DNA of 64,000 bases from Capnocytophaga sputigena (GCF_900446695.1 NZ_UAVP01000007.1:434001-498000); one strand, 5' to 3'; shown: positions 44,116 through 53,926, numbered from the stretch's first letter. Numbers and translations: made by a program. The notes: a model not told the origin generated them from the sequence alone.

Positions 44116-45108
44116 ATGAAAGCAAAAGTTTTATGGCTGTTATTGGTCAATGTTACTTTGGCTACAGCACAGGTACAAGTAATTCCTGCTCAACTCTATC
44201 AAAAAGTAGTAGAGCGAGGTTATGAAACACAAGAAGTAGTAACGCGTCTTGCTAATTACTACTACACTAATCACAACGAGACTCAAGCACTCAAATACTA
44301 TCAAAAACTTATAAAAGGTATAGGTTATCAGTTAGATCCTATAGAACACTATCGCTATGCAGTGCTATTGCAAAAGGTAGGCAAAAAGAGTGAAGCTAAA
44401 AGGCAAATGAGTGTTTTTGATGATAAAATGCAATTGCTTTTTACTAAACATCCCAATACTACTCCTAATGATTTAATGGGATTAGTTACAGATGCCGAGA
44501 AAGGTACAGTTGTAGCTGGAGCCCAAGTATTTTTGATAAATGCGGCAGGTGAAACCCTTACCGATACTAGTGATATAAATGGTTTTTTTGTATTTTCGGT
44601 TAATAAAATATATCCTAACTTCCAAGACGCTTATATCGAAATCCAAAAGAATAATTATGAGCTGATGAGTCAGCCTATTTCTTTAACTACAGCACAACAG
44701 AAAATATATTCTTTATTTCCTAATGTTTTTGAAGTAAACAAAGGAGATAATTTGGCTAATATATTTAATATCGATAATATTTATTTTGATTTTGGACATA
44801 CCAATATTCGCAAAGATGCTTCAGTACAATTAGCTAAAATAGTTGCCTTTCTAGAAGATAATCCTACCTTAAAAATTATCGTAAAAGTACATACTGATAG
44901 TAGAGGAAACGATAAATATAACAGAGAACTTACTGAAACACAAGCAAAATCTATTGAGCAATGGCTCATCAAACGAGGTATCGCTTCTCACCGTATTATT
45001 GCTAAAGGCTATGGGGCTACTCAGTTAGTAAATGGTTGTGAAAAAGGAGTGCCTTGTACTGAAGAAGAACATCAGGCAAATAAACGTGTAGAGTTTATTG
45101 TTGACTAA
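44116..45108 (+). CDS. OmpA-family protein, short paralogue
   Basis: A 330-residue envelope protein: signal peptide (MKAKVLWLLLVNVTLATA), TPR-like helices (about 25-115), a carboxypeptidase-regulatory-like beta unit (about 130-200) and a C-terminal OmpA domain that binds peptidoglycan (YFDFGHTNIRKDA, VHTDSRGNDKYN, RIIAKGYGATQLVNG). The OmpA end is very similar to that of the 655-residue protein at 50397, including the unusual VNGCxxGVPCTEEEHQAN insert, but the beta-propeller part is missing. It begins the T9SS adhesin region and probably anchors or supports the export machinery. Confidence 0.88.
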   Translation: MKAKVLWLLLVNVTLATAQVQVIPAQLYQKVVERGYETQEVVTRLANYYYTNHNETQALKYYQKLIKGIGYQLDPIEHYRYAVLLQKVGKKSEAKRQMSVFDDKMQLLFTKHPNTTPNDLMGLVTDAEKGTVVAGAQVFLINAAGETLTDTSDINGFFVFSVNKIYPNFQDAYIEIQKNNYELMSQPISLTTAQQKIYSLFPNVFEVNKGDNLANIFNIDNIYFDFGHTNIRKDASVQLAKIVAFLEDNPTLKIIVKVHTDSRGNDKYNRELTETQAKSIEQWLIKRGIASHRIIAKGYGATQLVNGCEKGVPCTEEEHQANKRVEFIVD

Positions 45109-45153
45109 AACTTGATATGTTAAATATTAATAAAAAAGATTTAATTTTTATTG

Positions 45154-45184
45154 TTGTTTTGTTAAAATAAAATTCCTATATTTG
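45154..45184 (+). promoter_or_regulatory. Promoter for the large repeat adhesin gene
   Basis: TTG (45154-45156), 20 bp, TATATTTG (45177-45184), 28 bases before the ATG. Confidence 0.6.
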
Positions 45185-45212
45185 CACCGTATTTACTAAA
45201 TGATACGAGAAA

Positions 45213-48200
45213 ATGTGTAGGAAAGTACAAATATTCATTAGCAGTCTTCTGTTTTTCTTTTCAATAAGTACGGCTATTAGTCAAAATATTATCAATTGGA
45301 TTAATGTAGATCCTGCTGTTCATATTGCTTTAACAAATTTTGAAGCTCCTTTAGCAATTGAAGTAAAAATTCCTAAAGGTGAGACTTCTGTAAACTTAAA
45401 AGTTTTTTTTCCTGAAGGAATAAACTATTCTAGAATTGAAGTGCCTCAACAAGAAGGAACACTTGTTAAGGTCGAAAAAACAACTGATTCTACAATCAAT
45501 CAGCCTATTTTTATAGTCACTGCTAAGCCTGAAAGTGTTGTAAATTTTTTAGTTTATAGAAAATTTAGCAAATGTGTAAAGGCAAATGTGAATTATAACG
45601 ATATAGTAGAAGCTATGATTGGAGGCAAAACAATTGAAAAATCTACTTCTGTGCCTTATCAATTTAGATTTCCCAAATTATCAATAGTAACAGAACCTAT
45701 AGAAGTAGGAAAAAAGGGAGAAAACAGAAGAGGTTTTAGTGTTAAAAACTTAGGGGAAGGTGCTATAAAGGAATTTTATCTTTCTGTACAATATCCTGAT
45801 AATATAAAAAATAAAGCTCTTTACTATAAGAAAAATGGGGAAGATCATCTCCTTGTTCCTGAAAGTACAGTTCCTAAAGGACTTGCTAACAAAGGACGGT
45901 ATTTTTATAAAGTAAACGCAGGTGTGCTGAAAAAAGAAAGCGTTATAGGAGTTTCTTTTTCTGAAATATATGAGATAACCAATTGTTTTTCAGTTATACC
46001 TATACAATATCAAGTTTATTGGGGAAGTGATTTAACAACGGAAGGTTTATTTGAAGCCTCTAAAATTACTGAAAAAATAGTTTCCAACTATACTGTTTCA
46101 AACTTATTGTCCTATCAAGAAGGTAAAATAAGGGGTGAAACTACAGATGAAGTGCTCTATAAAGGGAAAATTAGAATAAATACAATTGATAAAACAATCC
46201 AAACGGGTGAAAAATCATATTTTAAAGTACAATTACCAGTAGGAATTACACCTGTATTCTCATTGGGAGATTTAAAAAGTGTAGTGCCGTTATCCCAAAA
46301 TGTCACAGAATATACATTCTTATTGCCCCAAGGGAAAAAGAAAGAAGATTCTTTTGATTATACTTTAAAATTACAAACCAATAAAAAACTGACGTTTGTG
46401 CCTTCTTCAAAAATGGTATATTATACCACAGAAGAAAGCGGTAGAGAAACTTGTACGGCTACTCCTCTCTATACCTCAATCAAAAAAGAAATAACTATCC
46501 CTATAGAGGAAACACTTTTACATCCTATAAAACTACAAACTACCGATGATACTTTTAGCCACACCACTACCACCCAAACGATCGTCTTAGGTAATATCCT
46601 CACTAATGACAGCTATAACTCTCAATCGGTAACGACTGCAAGTGTTACCATTAGTACAACCACCACGTTGACAAATACCCCTTACATCAAGAATGCTACT
46701 GGTGAAGTGTCCTTACCTGCCCATACGCCAGCAGGCACTTATACAATAACTTACAGTCTTTGTGCCAAAACAGCCCCTTATAATTGCAGTGGAGTTGCTA
46801 CCGTTACGGTAATTGTTAGCCCATCTCCTATAAAATTACGAACTACTGACGATACTTTCAGGCATACCACTACCACCCAAACCATTGTCTTAGGTAATGT
46901 CCTCACCAATGACAGCTACAACACTCAATCAGTAACGACGGCAAGTGTTACCATTAGCACAACCACTACATTGACAAATATCCCTTACATCGCTACACAA
47001 ATTGGTGAAGTCTTCTTACCTGCTCACACTCCTGCAGGCACTTATACGTTAAGTTATTCTCTTTGCGCTAAAACAGCCCCTTATAATTGCAGTGAGGTTG
47101 CTACCGTTACAGTAAAGGTCACCCCTTCACCTATAAATTTACAAACTACCGATGATATTTTCAGCCATACCACTACCACCCAAACGATTGTCTTAGGCAA
47201 TATTCTCACCAACGATAGCTACAACACTCAATCAGTAACGACGGCAAGTGTTACCATTAGCACAACCACTATATTGACAAATGTCCCTTACATTGCTACC
47301 TCTACCGGTGAAGTGCTCTTACCAGCCCATACCCCAGCAGGCACTTATACACTAACTTACAGTCTTTGTGCCAAAACAGCCCCTTATAATTGCAGTGGAG
47401 TAGCTACCGTTACAATAATCGTCAGCTCTTCTCCTATAAAATTACAAACTACTGATGATACTTTCAATCATACCACTACCACCCAAACGATTGTCTTAGG
47501 CAATATCCTCACCAACGATAGCTACAAGACTCAATCAGTAACGACGGCAAGTGTTACCATTAGCACAACCACCGCGTTGACAAATGTCCCTTACATCGCT
47601 ACACAAACTGGAGAAGTCTTCTTGCCAGCTCATACCCCTGCAGGGACTTATACACTAACTTACAGACTCTGTGCTAAATCTACCCCTTATAATTGCAGTG
47701 GAGTTGCTACCGTTACGGTAATTGTTAGCCCTTCTCCTATAAAACTACAAACTACCGATGATACATTCAGTCATACCACTGCCACCCAAACTATCGTCTT
47801 AGGCAATATCCTCACCAATGATAGTTACAACACTCAATCAGTAATGACGGCAAGTGTTACCATTAACACAACCACCGCATTGACAAATGTCCCTTACATC
47901 GAGATAGCTACGGGTGAAGTCTTCCTTCCTGCCCATACGCCAGCAGGCACTTATACACTAACTTACAGTCTTTGCGCTAAATCTGCACCTTATAATTGCA
48001 GTGGAGTTACTACGGTTACAGTAAAGGTTAGCAAACCTCTTGTGATTGCCCGTGATGATACTTATACTGTTACTATAGGAACAACCTCTATTACTGAAAG
48101 TATATATAGCAATGATAGCATAGGAGAACAAACTCCTAACGCTTATTCGGTTAATTTTCAAGCCATAGGAGGTAGTAAAGATAATGATAACTTCTATGTT

Positions 48201-49316
48201 TTATCTGTTAATTTAGCAGGAAATATACTCATTCCTCAAGGTATCCCTACCGGTACTTATACCCTGCAATATCGCATTTGTGATATAAAGGATACTCATA
48301 ATTGTGCTACTGCTACTATTACAGTGATTGTTACGGAAATTCCAATAGCTCCTATTGTCGCTCGTGATGATACTTATACCATTACCATAGGGACGACTAC
48401 GATTACCGAAAGTATATACAGCAATGATAGCATAGGAGAGCAAACTCCTAATGCTTCTTTGGTTAATTTTCAAGTGATAGGAGGTAGTAAAGATAGTGAT
48501 AATTTCTATCTTTTATCTGTTAATTTAGCGGGAAATGTACTTATTCCTCAAGGCACACCCATAGGTACTTATACTTTGGAATATCGTATTTGTGATATTT
48601 ATCACCAGTCTAATTGTGATACGGCTATAGTGAAAGTATCAATTACCTCTCCTCCTGTACCTCCTTCTTCACTTGTGGTAACTCCTGATGAATTTACTTA
48701 TACGGGGAATTCTATTGTTGGGAATATACTTGCTAACGATACAATCGATGATAATCCTATAGAATTTCCAAATGATGATATTAATATTGAAGCAGAAGAA
48801 CCTACGGATACAGCTCCTTACATAGAAACCTCTACTGGAAATGTGATAGTACCTACTCATACCCCAGCAGGCACTTATACCCTCAACTACGAGTTGTGTA
48901 TAGAGAATCTAACTATTTGTGATGCCACAACAGTGGAAGTAATAGTGCCTGATAACCCAACACCTCCTTCCCCTCCTAAACCTCAAGAAGATGAAAAGGC
49001 AAGCCCTACAAATGTACTGATAACCTATAACGCAATTTCTCTCAATGATGATAATAAAAACGATTATTTCCATATAGAAGGTATAGAAAAATATCCTGAT
49101 AATATAGTGCGTATTTATAATAAAGAAGGACTAAAAGTGTTTGATGTTGTAGGCTATGATAATAAAAACCAATCATTTAAAGGTTTTACACAAGGAAAAG
49201 TAGCTGTAAAAGAATCTTTGGAATTATCCTCAGGCACTTACTTCTATTTTATAGAATACACCGATGAAAACCATCAACTACAGAGAAAAATAGGTTGGTT
49301 ATATTTGAGAAAATAA
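45213..49316 (+). CDS. Giant repeat surface protein with T9SS type B (gliding-motility) C-terminal domain
   Basis: A 1367-residue exported protein. Signal peptide (MCRKVQIFISSLLFFFSIST), then about 400 residues of unrecognised, possibly beta-rich sequence. Residues 438-942 are five copies of a 101-residue Thr-rich unit (each with SLCAKTAPYNC-like Cys pairs and HTPAGTYT). Two further units of about 105 residues start RDDTYTV or RDDTYTI, followed by one diverged unit. The last 90 residues (NVLITYNAISLNDDNKNDYF onward) match the gliding motility-associated C-terminal domain, a type B sorting signal for type IX secretion. It is probably an adhesin moved to the surface; PorP/SprF downstream is its likely secretion partner. 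Confidence 0.87.
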   Translation: MCRKVQIFISSLLFFFSISTAISQNIINWINVDPAVHIALTNFEAPLAIEVKIPKGETSVNLKVFFPEGINYSRIEVPQQEGTLVKVEKTTDSTINQPIFIVTAKPESVVNFLVYRKFSKCVKANVNYNDIVEAMIGGKTIEKSTSVPYQFRFPKLSIVTEPIEVGKKGENRRGFSVKNLGEGAIKEFYLSVQYPDNIKNKALYYKKNGEDHLLVPESTVPKGLANKGRYFYKVNAGVLKKESVIGVSFSEIYEITNCFSVIPIQYQVYWGSDLTTEGLFEASKITEKIVSNYTVSNLLSYQEGKIRGETTDEVLYKGKIRINTIDKTIQTGEKSYFKVQLPVGITPVFSLGDLKSVVPLSQNVTEYTFLLPQGKKKEDSFDYTLKLQTNKKLTFVPSSKMVYYTTEESGRETCTATPLYTSIKKEITIPIEETLLHPIKLQTTDDTFSHTTTTQTIVLGNILTNDSYNSQSVTTASVTISTTTTLTNTPYIKNATGEVSLPAHTPAGTYTITYSLCAKTAPYNCSGVATVTVIVSPSPIKLRTTDDTFRHTTTTQTIVLGNVLTNDSYNTQSVTTASVTISTTTTLTNIPYIATQIGEVFLPAHTPAGTYTLSYSLCAKTAPYNCSEVATVTVKVTPSPINLQTTDDIFSHTTTTQTIVLGNILTNDSYNTQSVTTASVTISTTTILTNVPYIATSTGEVLLPAHTPAGTYTLTYSLCAKTAPYNCSGVATVTIIVSSSPIKLQTTDDTFNHTTTTQTIVLGNILTNDSYKTQSVTTASVTISTTTALTNVPYIATQTGEVFLPAHTPAGTYTLTYRLCAKSTPYNCSGVATVTVIVSPSPIKLQTTDDTFSHTTATQTIVLGNILTNDSYNTQSVMTASVTINTTTALTNVPYIEIATGEVFLPAHTPAGTYTLTYSLCAKSAPYNCSGVTTVTVKVSKPLVIARDDTYTVTIGTTSITESIYSNDSIGEQTPNAYSVNFQAIGGSKDNDNFYVLSVNLAGNILIPQGIPTGTYTLQYRICDIKDTHNCATATITVIVTEIPIAPIVARDDTYTITIGTTTITESIYSNDSIGEQTPNASLVNFQVIGGSKDSDNFYLLSVNLAGNVLIPQGTPIGTYTLEYRICDIYHQSNCDTAIVKVSITSPPVPPSSLVVTPDEFTYTGNSIVGNILANDTIDDNPIEFPNDDINIEAEEPTDTAPYIETSTGNVIVPTHTPAGTYTLNYELCIENLTICDATTVEVIVPDNPTPPSPPKPQEDEKASPTNVLITYNAISLNDDNKNDYFHIEGIEKYPDNIVRIYNKEGLKVFDVVGYDNKNQSFKGFTQGKVAVKESLELSSGTYFYFIEYTDENHQLQRKIGWLYLRK
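46524..48038 (+). repeat. Five tandem 303-bp repeats in the adhesin gene
   Basis: Units begin at 46524, 46827, 47130, 47433 and 47736, each exactly 303 bp (101 codons) with no indels and high DNA identity, down to long shared runs of silent positions. This points to recent duplication or gene conversion among units. Confidence 0.9.
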
Positions 49317-49369
49317 ACTATAAGTGAAAATATTTTTTACAAGAAGCTGTATTATTTATAAAAAAGATG

Positions 49370-49377
49370 TACCTTTG
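49370..49377 (+). promoter_or_regulatory. -7 promoter element for porP/sprF
   Basis: TACCTTTG fits TAnnTTTG, 55 bases before the start codon; the -33 region has only CTGT (49347-49350). The gene may therefore have its own transcript as well as readthrough from the adhesin. Confidence 0.4.
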
Positions 49378-49431
49378 CCCGATTTTATATCAAAAATAAC
49401 TAAGATAAATAAGTATAGAAAGTTTAATAAA

Positions 49432-50346
49432 ATGATAAAAAAAGTACTTTTTTCAGCACTAACAATGTTATTTTGCAGTGAGATTTTTGCACAACAAGAG
49501 TCTCAATACACACAGTATATGTATAATACTATGCTGTTTAACCCTGCTTACACAGGGTCTCGAGAGGTAGGAAGCCTCTTTGGAATGTTCCGTACCCAAT
49601 GGGTGGGTATCAGTGGTGCACCTACTAATGGAAGCATCAGTTATCACCAGCCTATGGAGAGTTTGCGCAATGTAGGTTTAGGAGGAAGTATCTTCCGTGA
49701 AAGTATAGGACCTCAAAACCAAACAGATTTAACAATCGATGTGTCATACACGTTAAACTTCGAAAATTCTAAATTGGCATTCGGTATCAATGGTTCAGCA
49801 AGTTTGTTTCAAATAGACTACAACAAGTTGGATGTAAAAGATAAAACCGATCAAAGCCTTTCAGGGAGTGAAAGTGTATTTTCTCCTAATATAGGAGCAG
49901 GCTTGTATTGGTATACTGATAAATACTACATTGGTTTTTCAGTGCCTAATATGCTCGAAACTACTCACTACAACAAAAGTTCAGTGTCAGTGCTTAAAAA
50001 TGCACAACACTTGTACTTGATAGGAGGTTATGTGTTTGATTTATCCGAAAATACAAAGTTCAAACCAGCAGTACTTTCTAAAGTATCGTTTGGAGCACCT
50101 TTGCAATTAGACTTTTCAGCAAACTTTATGTTCAACGAGAAGTTTGTGTTAGGAGCCGCTTATCGTTGGTCGGCTGCGGTGAGTTTAATGGCAGGATTCC
50201 AAATCAACGATCGCTGGTTTGCGGGTTATGGCTACGATTTTGAAACTACTGAGTTGCGCAAATATAATTCAGGTTCACACGAAATCTTCTTGCGTTACGA
50301 ATTGGTGAAAACCTACAAAAAAATCGTATCACCTCGATTCTTCTAA
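49432..50346 (+). CDS. Type IX secretion system membrane protein, PorP/SprF family
   Basis: A 304-residue outer-membrane barrel. After the signal peptide (MIKKVLFSALTMLFCSEIFA), QQESQYTQYMYNTMLFNPAY is the family's hallmark start, followed by GSREVGSLFGMFRTQWVGI. It ends in strands with YELVKTYKKIVSPRFF. SprF-type proteins are known to be needed for the surface delivery of type B-domain proteins encoded beside them (SprB in Flavobacterium johnsoniae). Its place directly after the adhesin fits that role. ATG at 49432 is used because the frame upstream lacks a signal peptide. Confidence 0.93.
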   Translation: MIKKVLFSALTMLFCSEIFAQQESQYTQYMYNTMLFNPAYTGSREVGSLFGMFRTQWVGISGAPTNGSISYHQPMESLRNVGLGGSIFRESIGPQNQTDLTIDVSYTLNFENSKLAFGINGSASLFQIDYNKLDVKDKTDQSLSGSESVFSPNIGAGLYWYTDKYYIGFSVPNMLETTHYNKSSVSVLKNAQHLYLIGGYVFDLSENTKFKPAVLSKVSFGAPLQLDFSANFMFNEKFVLGAAYRWSAAVSLMAGFQINDRWFAGYGYDFETTELRKYNSGSHEIFLRYELVKTYKKIVSPRFF

Positions 50347-50396
50347 TCTTGTAATGCTTTAAAAATTAGATAATAAAAAGAAATCTATTGAATTCT

Positions 50397-52364
50397 ATGA
50401 AAAAACTTTTTTTAGCTATAACATTGGCGATTTTGCAGTTAGGCTATGCTCAAAGCGATAAAGAAGCATTGAAGAAAGCAGCGCAATACTACAAGAATTT
50501 AGATTATGTACAAGCTATTAATGCTTATGAAAGTATTGCAAAGAGAGGAATAGAACCTCAAGAGCTTTTAGAAAATCTTGGCAATGCTTATTACTACAAT
50601 GCCGATTATCAACAAGCTAATAAGTGGTATGCCAAACTTTTTGAAGGCAAAGATGCTAAAACTAACAAGCCTTTCAATATCAAACCAGAATATTACTACC
50701 GTTATGCACAAACACTCAAAACAGTAGGTGACTATGATAATTCTGATAAGATAATGGATAAGTTTGTAGAGTTGGTAGGCAAACAAGATACTCGTGCAGC
50801 TCTTTTCCTCAAAAATAGAGATTATCAAGCAGAGATTAAACGCAATTCGGATAGGTTAGAGCTGAATTTGTTAAAAATCAACACTAAAAAATCTGAATAT
50901 GGTACAGCTTTCTACGGTGATAATATCGTATATGCTACTTCTAAAAGCGGATTCCTCAAACGCCGTTCCGATTGGACAGGGGATAATTTCTATAGTCTTT
51001 ATGAAGCCAATACCGATAGCTTAAAAGCTACTAAAAAAGCTAAATTAAACGGTATCAATACCAAATTCAATGAATCGACAGCTGCTTTTACGAAAGATGG
51101 CAATACAATGTATTTCACTCGTAATAACTTCATCAACAACGAAGTGAAGACTAATGGAGACCAAACCGTACTCCTCAAAATCTTTAAAGCAACTAAAGAT
51201 AAACACGGCAAATGGGGTGATGTGCAAGAAATGCCTTTCAATAGCAATATCCACAGCGTGGCACATCCTGCTCTCAGTCCCGATGGTAAGTATATCTACT
51301 TTTCATCGGATATGAAAGGTACTTTAGGCTCATCAGATATCTATCGTGCTAAAATCCTCAAAAGTGGTTATGGCAAACCCGAAAACTTAGGCGATCGCAT
51401 CAATACTTCAGGGCGCGAGTCTTTCCCTTTTATCTCAGATGATAATGTGCTTTATTATTCATCAGATGGTTTCCCTGGTTTGGGTGGTTTGGATATCTAT
51501 GCAGTGAAATTAGATGAAGAAGGCAACCCTATTACTAAACCTGTAAATATAGGTCGTCCCGCTAATAGTGCCGAAGATGATTTTTGTTATGTCATTAATA
51601 GTCAAACTAAAATAGGTTATCTTACTTCTAATCGTCCCGAAGGAAAAGGAAGTGATGATATTTATAGTTTCTACGAGCATACTCCATTGCATTTCACTTG
51701 TCAGTATAGCTTATCAGGAGTAGTAAAAGATGCAGATACTAAGCAAATTATACCAATGGCAAAGGTAACACTTTGGGGAGCTAATAATACTCTGTTAGAA
51801 GAAACTACAGCCGATGCCAATGGTAATTTCGCTCTTCTCTACAATGCCGATTGTGGTGATTTACAATTGCTTCTCAAATCGGAAAAAGAAGCATACAAAT
51901 CGGGGCAACAATCAATAGCTCTCAATGGCAATCAGAAAGTAACAGCCGAAGTGTTGCTTACTCCAATTCCAGCAACGCCTAAAATAGCTGTGGGTACTGA
52001 TTTAGCTAAAGTGTTGAAGATAGAAAACATCTATTTTGACTATGATAAAGCTAATATTCGCAAAGATGCTGCAGAGCAATTGGCTAAAATCGTAGCTATA
52101 ATGAAAGAATACCCTACAATGAAAGTGGATGTACGTTTGCATACTGATAGTCGTGGTTCTGATAAGTACAATTTAGCACTTTCTGAGCGCCGTGCTAAAT
52201 CTACTATCAAATGGATTGTAAGTCATGGTATTAAGAAAAACAGAATTACAGGTAAAGGCTATGGTGAAACGCAATTGGTAAATGGTTGCTCTAATGGCGT
52301 ACCTTGTACCGAAGAGGAACACCAAGCTAACCGCCGAAGTGAGTTTATCATCGTACAATTCTGA
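50397..52364 (+). CDS. OmpA-family protein with TPR and PD40 beta-propeller
   Basis: A 655-residue envelope protein. Order of parts: signal peptide (MKKLFLAITLAILQLGYAQ), TPR-like helices (about 20-150), PD40/WD40-like repeats (about 190-420; HPALSPDGKYIYFSSDMKG, SFPFISDDNVLYYSSDG), a carboxypeptidase-regulatory-like domain and a C-terminal OmpA domain (YFDYDKANIRKDAAEQLAK, HTDSRGSDKYNLALSERRAK). This is the partner OmpA usually found after PorP/SprF. It probably ties the secretion apparatus to peptidoglycan. An 18-bp terminator stem follows. Confidence 0.92.
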   Translation: MKKLFLAITLAILQLGYAQSDKEALKKAAQYYKNLDYVQAINAYESIAKRGIEPQELLENLGNAYYYNADYQQANKWYAKLFEGKDAKTNKPFNIKPEYYYRYAQTLKTVGDYDNSDKIMDKFVELVGKQDTRAALFLKNRDYQAEIKRNSDRLELNLLKINTKKSEYGTAFYGDNIVYATSKSGFLKRRSDWTGDNFYSLYEANTDSLKATKKAKLNGINTKFNESTAAFTKDGNTMYFTRNNFINNEVKTNGDQTVLLKIFKATKDKHGKWGDVQEMPFNSNIHSVAHPALSPDGKYIYFSSDMKGTLGSSDIYRAKILKSGYGKPENLGDRINTSGRESFPFISDDNVLYYSSDGFPGLGGLDIYAVKLDEEGNPITKPVNIGRPANSAEDDFCYVINSQTKIGYLTSNRPEGKGSDDIYSFYEHTPLHFTCQYSLSGVVKDADTKQIIPMAKVTLWGANNTLLEETTADANGNFALLYNADCGDLQLLLKSEKEAYKSGQQSIALNGNQKVTAEVLLTPIPATPKIAVGTDLAKVLKIENIYFDYDKANIRKDAAEQLAKIVAIMKEYPTMKVDVRLHTDSRGSDKYNLALSERRAKSTIKWIVSHGIKKNRITGKGYGETQLVNGCSNGVPCTEEEHQANRRSEFIIVQF

Positions 52365-52384
52365 TTGTTCATATCAATATTTTT

Positions 52385-52440
52385 ACTTTGCCAAAGGTTG
52401 TAACACATTACTACAACCTTTGGCAAAGTTTTTAATTTTA
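52385..52440 (+). terminator. Terminator of the PorP/OmpA genes (ACTTTGCCAAAG-family)
   Basis: An 18-bp perfect stem: ACTTTGCCAAAGGTTGTA (52385-52402) against 52412-52429, with a T-run after it. It is the longest perfect member of the hairpin family. Confidence 0.85.
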
Positions 52441-52496
52441 TAACCTATTCAAATTCAGTGTTTAGAAAAATATTTTTACAAATTGTTTCAAAAATA

Positions 52497-52528
52497 TTTG
52501 GCAGTTACAACTATTAGTATTTACTTTG
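52497..52528 (+). promoter_or_regulatory. Promoter for the CreD-region operon
   Basis: TTTG (52497-52500), 20 bp, TTACTTTG (52521-52528), one base off TAnnTTTG. The inverted repeat ACTTTG-N5-CAAAGT (52523-52539) overlaps the -7 element and would suit a repressor. Confidence 0.5.
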
Positions 52529-52541
52529 CAGCACAAAGTGC
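52523..52541. promoter_or_regulatory. Candidate operator, site 1
   Basis: ACTTTG (52523-52528), five bases, CAAAGT (52534-52539), then GC. It overlaps the promoter and ends six bases before the first gene of the operon. A matching site lies at 54821 upstream of creD. The likely binder is the winged-helix regulator encoded in the same operon; that link is inference. Confidence 0.4.
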
Positions 52542-52547
52542 TTCACT

Positions 52548-53162
52548 ATGGAAGAAAATAAATATTTAGAGGATCTACGTGAAATACGCCAAATGATGCG
52601 TAAATCTACCCTTTTTCTTTCGCTTAGCGGACTTTCGGGGGTATTGGCAGGTGTGTATGCTCTTATGGGAGCAGCAGGAGTGTATGTATTATTGCAACAC
52701 CATTATAACTATTATCCGTATGTGTATATCGAAAGCAAAACCTTTAAAGCTATTATAGCTATTGCTTTAGCAGTGCTTGTAGCTTCTATTCTCACAGCTT
52801 ATTTGTTTTCAGTGCGCAAAGCCAAACGCAATGGCGAAACTTTAGTAACACCTACTGCTAAAAGAGCATTGTATAACTTTATGATTCCACTACTCACGGG
52901 AGGCTTGCTCAGTGTCTTGCTTATCAAAAATGAGTACTACGGACTGTTAGCTCCTATGACGCTTATTTTCTACGGTTTGGCGTGTGTGAACGTGAGTAAA
53001 TACACCTTTGGTGATGTGCATTATCTCGGTATTACCGAAATTATTTTAGGCTTATTAGCTGTATATTTTCCTGGTTACGGACTCTTGTTCTGGACATTAG
53101 GTTTTGGCGTATGCCATATTCTCTATGGAGGCATTATGCACTTCAAATATGAACGAAAATAA
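52548..53162 (+). CDS. Multi-pass inner-membrane protein of the CreD operon
   Basis: A 204-residue protein with a short charged N-terminus and about six hydrophobic segments (near 20-48, 68-88, 108-128, 132-148, 160-175 and 178-196). No named family recognised. In my memory of related genomes such a protein stands next to the winged-helix regulator and creD. It is followed after 3 bases by the next gene. Function unknown. Confidence 0.75.
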   Translation: MEENKYLEDLREIRQMMRKSTLFLSLSGLSGVLAGVYALMGAAGVYVLLQHHYNYYPYVYIESKTFKAIIAIALAVLVASILTAYLFSVRKAKRNGETLVTPTAKRALYNFMIPLLTGGLLSVLLIKNEYYGLLAPMTLIFYGLACVNVSKYTFGDVHYLGITEIILGLLAVYFPGYGLLFWTLGFGVCHILYGGIMHFKYERK

Positions 53163-53165
53163 TAA

Positions 53166-53915
53166 ATGATGACTGAAATCTTAAAACGCTATATCGATGC
53201 TTCTAATGCTTTTCGCAAAGCAGGAGGTTCTCACGAGGGAGCTATCGCATTGTACGATTTGTTGTACGATTTGCAAGCTAAAACCCAGTGCACTAAAGAG
53301 GAAGAGCGTATCCTCGCTGATACTTATACCTTATTAGAATACCACCTTTCGGCTTATGAGACTTTCTTGCGCATTGCCGATACTACTAATTATAAGGAGA
53401 AAAGCAAACTATTAGTTTTGGAAGATAAAGCCAAAACGCATAAAAATACTTTTTGTATCAAGGATGTTCGCAAATTGAAAGCAAAGAAAAAGCAGACTGC
53501 CTTTAAAACAAGTGACTTTGAGAAAGTAGAAGATTTAGAGTCAGAATGTGAGTATGTGCTCTCAACGAAAAAAGTAGTGATTTTTAACAAAGAGGTGGCA
53601 GGAGAGGATTTTTCATTCTTTATAAACAAAGAAACTTCCTTAGAAAATTGCTTGCATAGTATAAATGAATATTTAGAATGGCTTTCGGATGCTAAAGCGA
53701 CACTCATTAATTACTACAATGAGCATTGTGCTGAATATACACCTCAAGCTGATGACAATTGGTACAACACTTTAGAGGTATATAGCGGTAGTATATGGGT
53801 AGGTGGTAAAGAGGTTTCGGCACATATCTCGGCAGGAGATATTTTTACCTCTGACCATTCGTTAGAAATAGATTTTAACGACAAAGAAATTACTGATATA
53901 GGTTGGGACGGATAG
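53166..53915 (+). CDS. Hypothetical two-part protein, possibly DUF2262-like at the C-terminus
   Basis: A 249-residue cytoplasmic protein (a second ATG is at 53169). The first 90 residues are helical and TPR-like (EGAIALYDLLYDLQAKTQ, ILADTYTLLEYHLSAYE). The C-terminal 60 (WYNTLEVYSGSIWVGGKEVS to FNDKEITDIGWDG) resemble the DUF2262/DUF6985 type of small beta domain, which is a tentative call. It sits tightly between the membrane protein and a secreted protein. Function unknown. Confidence 0.65.
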   Translation: MMTEILKRYIDASNAFRKAGGSHEGAIALYDLLYDLQAKTQCTKEEERILADTYTLLEYHLSAYETFLRIADTTNYKEKSKLLVLEDKAKTHKNTFCIKDVRKLKAKKKQTAFKTSDFEKVEDLESECEYVLSTKKVVIFNKEVAGEDFSFFINKETSLENCLHSINEYLEWLSDAKATLINYYNEHCAEYTPQADDNWYNTLEVYSGSIWVGGKEVSAHISAGDIFTSDHSLEIDFNDKEITDIGWDG

Positions 53916-53926
53916 AACAAAATATT

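Noticed and set aside
46524-48038. 303-bp direct repeats as mobile elements
   Set aside because: They are in-frame multiples of three within a single open gene and encode a surface-protein domain.
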